From Wenzhouxiangella sp. XN79A (lineage in GTDB: Bacteria > Pseudomonadota > Gammaproteobacteria > Xanthomonadales > Wenzhouxiangellaceae): DNA of 64,000 nucleotides. The number at the start of each line of letters is the position of its first letter. Position 1 is the first letter of the stretch. The stretch covers positions 1 to 64,000 of the forward strand of contig NZ_JAAWWS010000147.1 in NCBI RefSeq assembly GCF_012272825.1, written 5' to 3'. Below the pieces are notes generated by a model. It was given only the letters and a program-made list of their open reading frames with translations. It had not been told where the DNA came from and ran no database searches. A program made the position numbers and the translations under genes. Shown here piece by piece: positions 60,230-64,000 of the stretch.

Positions 60230-60900
60230 GCCGCGCGGACTCCGGTCAGCGGCCCGGCATCGATCCACTCCAGCGTCGGCCGCTCGTCGTGCGGCACCCG
60301 GGCAATCAGCGGACAGCCGATCCGCGACCGGATGGTCTCGACGTTCTCCTCGCGCACGGCCATGTCCGGATCGACCTCGTTGGCAATCCAACCGGCCAGC
60401 GGCAGACCGTCGGCGCGGATCGCGCGGGCGCTCAGCAGCGCGTGGTTGATGCAGCCCAGGCGCAGGCCGACCACCAGCACCACGGCCGCACCGAGCATGC
60501 GCGGCAGCGCGGCCGTGTCGTGTTCCGGGCCGAGCGGCACCAGCCAGCCGCCGGCACCTTCAACCAACCGGACATCGGCGTCGATCTGCAGTATTTCGGC
60601 GCATATCCTTGCAGGATCGATGCAGATGCCCGCATGTTCTGCGGCAATGTGCGGTGCAATCGGCGGTTCGAAGGCCACCGGGTTGACCACCTCGTAGGGC
60701 AGGTCCAGGTTCATCGCCTCGATCAGCGCTTCGGCGTCCTCGTTGCGCAGGCCGGCGGGCGTGGCGCGGCAGCCCGAGGCGACCGGCTTGAAGCAGGCCA
60801 CTCGCCGCCCGTCGGCGACCAGCGCCCGGGCCAGCGCGGCAGTGGTCACCGTCTTGCCGCATTCGGTGTCGGTGCCGGTGACGAACAGGTTCAGGGTCAT
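60226..60900 (-). CDS. bioD: Dethiobiotin synthetase
   Basis: ATP-dependent closure of the ureido ring on 7,8-diaminopelargonate. The 224-residue product has the P-loop GTDTECGKT (residues 9-17), the CFKPVASGC substrate segment (about 36-44) and VEGAGGWLVPL (about 114). It overlaps bioC upstream and the L,D-transpeptidase downstream by ATGA. The preceding step needs BioA, which is not in this window. Confidence 0.95.
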   Translation of the reverse strand: MTLNLFVTGTDTECGKTVTTAALARALVADGRRVACFKPVASGCRATPAGLRNEDAEALIEAMNLDLPYEVVNPVAFEPPIAPHIAAEHAGICIDPARICAEILQIDADVRLVEGAGGWLVPLGPEHDTAALPRMLGAAVVLVVGLRLGCINHALLSARAIRADGLPLAGWIANEVDPDMAVREENVETIRSRIGCPLIARVPHDERPTLEWIDAGPLTGVRAA

Positions 60901-61802
60901 CGGGAACTCTCCGGGTCGCGGCGGCGACGGCCGATCGCCTCGATCGGCACCGAGGCCTCTTCGCCGCCGTGAATGGAACGGATCGGGGTGCCGGGATCGG
61001 GCGCCCAGGCCGAAGCATAGACCACCTCCCAGGTGGCCGGCACGAGGCCATCCGGGCGGCGGTGGGTCTCGTAGGCGGCCAGCATGCCGCGCAGCCGGGC
61101 CGGGGTGGTGAGGCCGGCACCCGGTCGGCGCATCGCGTCGGTCGCGCCGATCGCACGGAGTTCGTCGAGCAGGCCGCGCGGCTGTGAATAGGTGGTGGTG
61201 ATCCAGTCGGTGTCGAGTACCGGTTCGCTGAACCCGGCCCGGACCAGGCAGTCGCCGACGGTCTGCACGTCGGTGAAGCGGCTGACGTGCTCGGCATCGT
61301 CGACCGCGGCCCAGGCCTGGCGCAGCTCGCTCAGGGTGTCCGGGCCGAAGGTCGAGATCAGCAGCAGCCCGCCGGGCTTGAGGACCCGGCGCAGCCCGTT
61401 GAGCACGGCCGGCAGGTCGTCGGACCACTGCAGCATCAGGTTCGAGTAGATCAGGTCGACGCTGGACCGAGCCAGGGGCAAGGCGTGCGCATCGCCGGCC
61501 ACGCGGGCGAACCGGCGACCGCGCCAGCCGGCCTGGCGGCGCGCCCGGACCAGCATCGGCAGCGCCAGGTCCATCGCCAGCACCTGCGCCTTGCCGAACC
61601 GTTCGGTCAGGGCCCGGGCCTGCAGCCCCGGACCGCAGCCCAGGTCGACGACGGTGGTCGGCTCGAAGCGCAGCCCGTCGAGGCGCTCGAGCAGCCGCCC
61701 GGCCACTTCGGCCTGCAGCCTCGCCCGATCGGCGTACTCGTCGGCCGCGCGGCCGAAGCGGCGGCGGATCCGGCGGCGGTCGAACACGGCGACATCCTTC
61801 AT
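60897..61802 (-). CDS. bioC: Malonyl-ACP O-methyltransferase BioC
   Basis: Methylates the free carboxyl of malonyl-ACP so that the fatty acid machinery can build the pimeloyl chain. The 301-residue product has the SAM motif VVDLGCGPGLQARAL (about 51-65), the LPLARSSVDLIYSNLMLQW acidic-loop region (about 107-125) and ATTYS-like blocks near 210. ATG 61802 overlaps the bioH stop (ATGA); ATG 61820 in frame would add six residues. The C-terminus is about 50 residues longer than E. coli BioC and ends in a basic stretch. Confidence 0.93.
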   Translation of the reverse strand: MKDVAVFDRRRIRRRFGRAADEYADRARLQAEVAGRLLERLDGLRFEPTTVVDLGCGPGLQARALTERFGKAQVLAMDLALPMLVRARRQAGWRGRRFARVAGDAHALPLARSSVDLIYSNLMLQWSDDLPAVLNGLRRVLKPGGLLLISTFGPDTLSELRQAWAAVDDAEHVSRFTDVQTVGDCLVRAGFSEPVLDTDWITTTYSQPRGLLDELRAIGATDAMRRPGAGLTTPARLRGMLAAYETHRRPDGLVPATWEVVYASAWAPDPGTPIRSIHGGEEASVPIEAIGRRRRDPESSR

Positions 61803-62548
61803 GCGTGAGCGTGGATCCATCGTCGCATGGCCGACGCGACCGCGCTGGGGTCGGTCAGGAACGGCGCGTGCGCCGCGCCTGGAATCCGGATCGTCTCGGC
61901 CCGAGGCAGCCGCTCGGCCATCGCCTCCAGCGCTGCCCACGGCACCAGCTTGTCGCGTCGGCCACCGATCAGCGCAACCGGCAGATCCAGCGCCTCGAGC
62001 CGTCCCGTGAGATCGGTGTCGGCCAGGTGCTTCAGACCGGCCAGCAACGCCGCGCGCGACGGCCGACCGTGGGCGAAGGCGAGCGCGCGCAACCGCTTCA
62101 GGTCGCTCGTCGCGTGCACCGCGCCATGCATTTCAAGGGTCAGGAAACGCTGGATCACCGCGTCCGGATGCTCGGCCAGCTCCAGGGCCATGGCCTGCAG
62201 CATCGCCGGTTCGACCGCGTTCGGCCAGTGCGGTCGGCGGACCAGGCTGGGCGTGGCCGCGATCAACACCAGCCCGGCGAAACGATCCGGCGCGCGCAGC
62301 GCGGCCTGCATCGCGACCAGCCCGCCGAGCGACCAGCCGGCCAGCCAGGCGCCTTCGGGAAGGCCATCGAGCACCTCGTCGAGCAGTTCATCGCTGTCCT
62401 CGGGCCAGGCCCGATCGCGCCGGTGGCCGTGGCCGGGCAGGTCCAGCAGGCGCCAGTCCGGCTCGGGCCAGGCCCGGCACAGGTCGTCGAACAGCCCACC
62501 GTGCATCGCCCAGCCATGGATCAACCCGATCGTCGGTTCCGCGTTCAT
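61799..62548 (-). CDS. bioH: Pimeloyl-[acyl-carrier protein] methyl ester esterase BioH
   Basis: Removes the methyl group from pimeloyl-ACP methyl ester, ending the BioC-BioH route. The 249-residue alpha/beta hydrolase has the HGWAMHGGLF oxyanion region, a GWSLGG nucleophile elbow with Ser73, an acid in GGRRDKLVP and a final His in GAAHAPFL. ATG 62548 overlaps the bioF stop (ATGA); the longer frame upstream is antisense-like. Its place between bioF and bioC supports the assignment over a generic hydrolase. Confidence 0.92.
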   Translation of the reverse strand: MNAEPTIGLIHGWAMHGGLFDDLCRAWPEPDWRLLDLPGHGHRRDRAWPEDSDELLDEVLDGLPEGAWLAGWSLGGLVAMQAALRAPDRFAGLVLIAATPSLVRRPHWPNAVEPAMLQAMALELAEHPDAVIQRFLTLEMHGAVHATSDLKRLRALAFAHGRPSRAALLAGLKHLADTDLTGRLEALDLPVALIGGRRDKLVPWAALEAMAERLPRAETIRIPGAAHAPFLTDPSAVASAMRRWIHAHA

Positions 62549-63696
62549 GCAACAGCCCTGGCCAGCACATCGCCGAGCGCTTCGACCAGCCCGTCGATCT
62601 CGGCCTCGGCGTGGGCCGCGCTGAGCGTGACCCGGAGCCGGGCCGTGCCCTCCGGCACGGTCGGCGGCCGGATCGCGCGGACCAGGTAGCCGCGCGCCTC
62701 CAGCGCCTCGGAAGCCGCCACGGCACGGACGTCGTCGCCGAGCACGATCGGCTGGATCGGCGTCCGGCTGTCCGGCCGCGGCAGCCCGGCGCGCGCCAGG
62801 CCGGCCTGGAAGCGAGCGATGTGGGCGTGCAGCCGTTCGCGCCGCCAGGCCTCGTCGCGCAGCCGATCGAGCGCGTGCCGGGTGGCGGCGACCAGCATCG
62901 GCGCCAGTGCCGTGGAATAGATGACGCCGCGCGCCGCATTGACCAGCTCGTCGATCAACGCCGCATCGCCGAGGATCGCCGCGCCCTGGGTGCCCAGGGC
63001 CTTGCCGAAGGTCACGACCCGGGCATCGGGCGCCACCCCGAACGCGGCCAGCGCGCCGCGGCCGCCGGGACCGAGCACGCCGAGCCCGTGCGCGTCGTCG
63101 ACCCACAGCCCGAGCCCGCGCCGGTCGGCCAGGCCGGCCAGCGCGCCCAGCGGCGCCACGTCACCGTCCATCGAGAACACGCTGTCGGTGACCAGCCAGC
63201 GGACTCGATCGTCGCAGCGACGTTCGGCGTCGGCAGCATCGGCGTGGGCATAGCGACGGATCCGCGCGCCCGACAGCCGCAGGCCGTCGTTGAGCGAGGC
63301 ATGGTTCAGACGGTCGGCCAGCGCGACCTCGCCGCGCCCGAGCAGCACCGGCCCCAGCGCGAGGTTGGCCTGGTAGCCGCTGGGCAGCAGAACCGCCGCC
63401 TCGGCGCCGAGCCAGTCGGCCAGGGCCTCTTCCAGCCCGGCGTGCGCGGCGCTGTGCCCGGAGACCAGCGGCGAGGCCCCCGCCCCTGCCCCGCAGGACT
63501 GCCGTGCGGCCTCGAGCAACGACGGCTCACGCGCCAGGCCGAGGTAGTCGTTGCTGCAGAAATCGACCCAGCGGCCCTTGGCATCGGCCTGGTGACACGG
63601 CCCGTCGACGCGCAACGCCCGACGCGAGCGCTGACGCCCCGCGCGCTCGCGCGCCGCCCGGCGCTCGGCCAGGTCGGCCTGCAGGCGTCCGCGCAT
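62545..63696 (-). CDS. bioF: 8-amino-7-oxononanoate synthase
   Basis: PLP-dependent condensation of pimeloyl-ACP with alanine. The 383-residue product has the FCSNDYLGLA start of the fold (about 47-55), SGHSAAHAGLEEALADWLGAEAAVLLPSGYQANLA, the PLP-contacting Asp200 and His203 in VDDAHGLGVLG, and Lys232 in TFGKALG, which forms the internal aldimine. ATG 63696 shares a base with the bioB stop (TGATG); a GTG one codon earlier is possible. It is coupled to bioH downstream. Confidence 0.95.
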   Translation of the reverse strand: MRGRLQADLAERRAARERAGRQRSRRALRVDGPCHQADAKGRWVDFCSNDYLGLAREPSLLEAARQSCGAGAGASPLVSGHSAAHAGLEEALADWLGAEAAVLLPSGYQANLALGPVLLGRGEVALADRLNHASLNDGLRLSGARIRRYAHADAADAERRCDDRVRWLVTDSVFSMDGDVAPLGALAGLADRRGLGLWVDDAHGLGVLGPGGRGALAAFGVAPDARVVTFGKALGTQGAAILGDAALIDELVNAARGVIYSTALAPMLVAATRHALDRLRDEAWRRERLHAHIARFQAGLARAGLPRPDSRTPIQPIVLGDDVRAVAASEALEARGYLVRAIRPPTVPEGTARLRVTLSAAHAEAEIDGLVEALGDVLARAVA

Positions 63697-64000
63697 CACG
63701 GGTCGGCCGACAGGCCGTCGCTGTGGATGCCGAGACGCTCGAACAGCGCGCGATCGGCATCGACGTCCGGATTACCGGTCGTCAGCAGCCTGTCGCCGTA
63801 GAAGACCGAGTTCGCGCCGGCCAGAAAGCACAGCGCCTGCATCTCGTCGCTCATGTCCTCGCGACCGGCCGACAGGCGGACCCGGGCGGCCGGCATCAGG
63901 ATGCGGGCAATCGCGATGGTGCGCACGAACTCCAGCGGATCGAGCGCCTCGACATCGTCCAGCGGGGTGCCGGGCACCCGGACCAGCTGGTTGATCGGCA
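63696..64000 (-). CDS. bioB: Biotin synthase, C-terminal part (runs off the window)
   Basis: Only the last 100 or so residues are present; the gene continues past the right edge. The sequence [89 protein letters not shown] is unmistakable BioB, including the Arg in RLSAGRE that contacts the [2Fe-2S] cluster. The radical-SAM CxxxCxxC motif lies outside the window. It is the most upstream biotin gene seen here, with the operon order bioB-bioF-bioH-bioC-bioD. Confidence 0.95.
   Translation of the reverse strand, partial: PINQLVRVPGTPLDDVEALDPLEFVRTIAIARILMPAARVRLSAGREDMSDEMQALCFLAGANSVFYGDRLLTTGNPDVDADRALFERLGIHSDGLSADP

Overview
The window is chromosomal DNA from a high-GC Gammaproteobacterium of the Xanthomonadales (Lysobacterales) type; a Wenzhouxiangella-like or Lysobacter-like relative is my guess, weakly held below order level. 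The basis is the arginine cluster, which pairs an N-acetylornithine carbamoyltransferase (ArgF') with a fused N-acetylglutamate synthase/kinase, a combination known from Xanthomonadaceae. The pilE-type minor pilin cluster, the DUF2782 gene beside polA and the many dispersed intergenic repeats fit the same group.

Layout. 1-626: two direct copies of a ~305 bp repeat. 627-7258: tamA-tamB (outer-membrane assembly), a periplasmic rhodanese and a small DUF3144-like protein. 7310-7386: a tRNA with CAU anticodon. 7387-12015: an accessory patch of visibly lower GC. It holds a HEPN-like protein, a decayed REP-associated transposase (RAYT) start cut by an IS3-family remnant, a lipase-type toxin module with an overlapping ankyrin lipoprotein (probable immunity protein), and an intact RAYT gene between inverted arrays of short repeats. 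12016-18301: rlmKL, a long inverted-repeat element, ubiA, an MFS transporter and a LytS/AlgZ-type histidine kinase. 18401-25400: a type IV pilus minor pilin operon (fimT/U, pilV, pilW, pilX, pilY1, a pilY2-position gene, pilE) ending in a clear terminator. 25777-28884: a cytochrome c5-type protein, acpH, an alpha/beta hydrolase and zapE. 28915-29775: a tandem array with an exact 148 bp period. 29811-31512: an ECF sigma / anti-sigma-like / DUF4252 operon with its own terminator and a candidate autoregulated promoter. 32419-37720: polA, a DUF2782 gene, aroE and hemB. 38026-39189: an intact IS630-family element with TA target duplication. 39203-41041: an SLC13-type permease.

41222-49314 is the arginine operon on the minus strand: leader peptide, argF', argG, argE, argA/B fusion, argC, argH. 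ArgA/B makes and phosphorylates N-acetylglutamate and ArgC reduces it. The acetylornithine aminotransferase (ArgD) is not in the window. ArgF' makes N-acetylcitrulline, ArgE deacetylates it, and ArgG and ArgH finish arginine. Just upstream of argF' lies what looks like a complete ribosome-mediated attenuator: a 31-codon leader with nine Arg codons, four of them in a row, followed by mutually exclusive antiterminator and terminator hairpins. This is the most interesting signal in the window.

49378-56915: a GGDEF-EAL protein, a small membrane protein, tatD, a fatty acid desaturase, a DUF4870 protein, an ExbD/TolR protein and glmU. 56940-58591: dense repeats and an unexplained minus-strand terminator. 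58956-64000: an alanine-rich lipoprotein, an L,D-transpeptidase, and the tightly coupled biotin operon bioB-bioF-bioH-bioC-bioD, with bioB running off the right edge.

At least four families of non-coding repeats recur: REP-like palindromes, long elements with ~65 bp terminal inverted repeats, short elements ending in a GATGAACGCAGAT motif, and a strong hairpin module seen at five loci. Several sit inside the arginine operon and one supplies the last codons of tatD.
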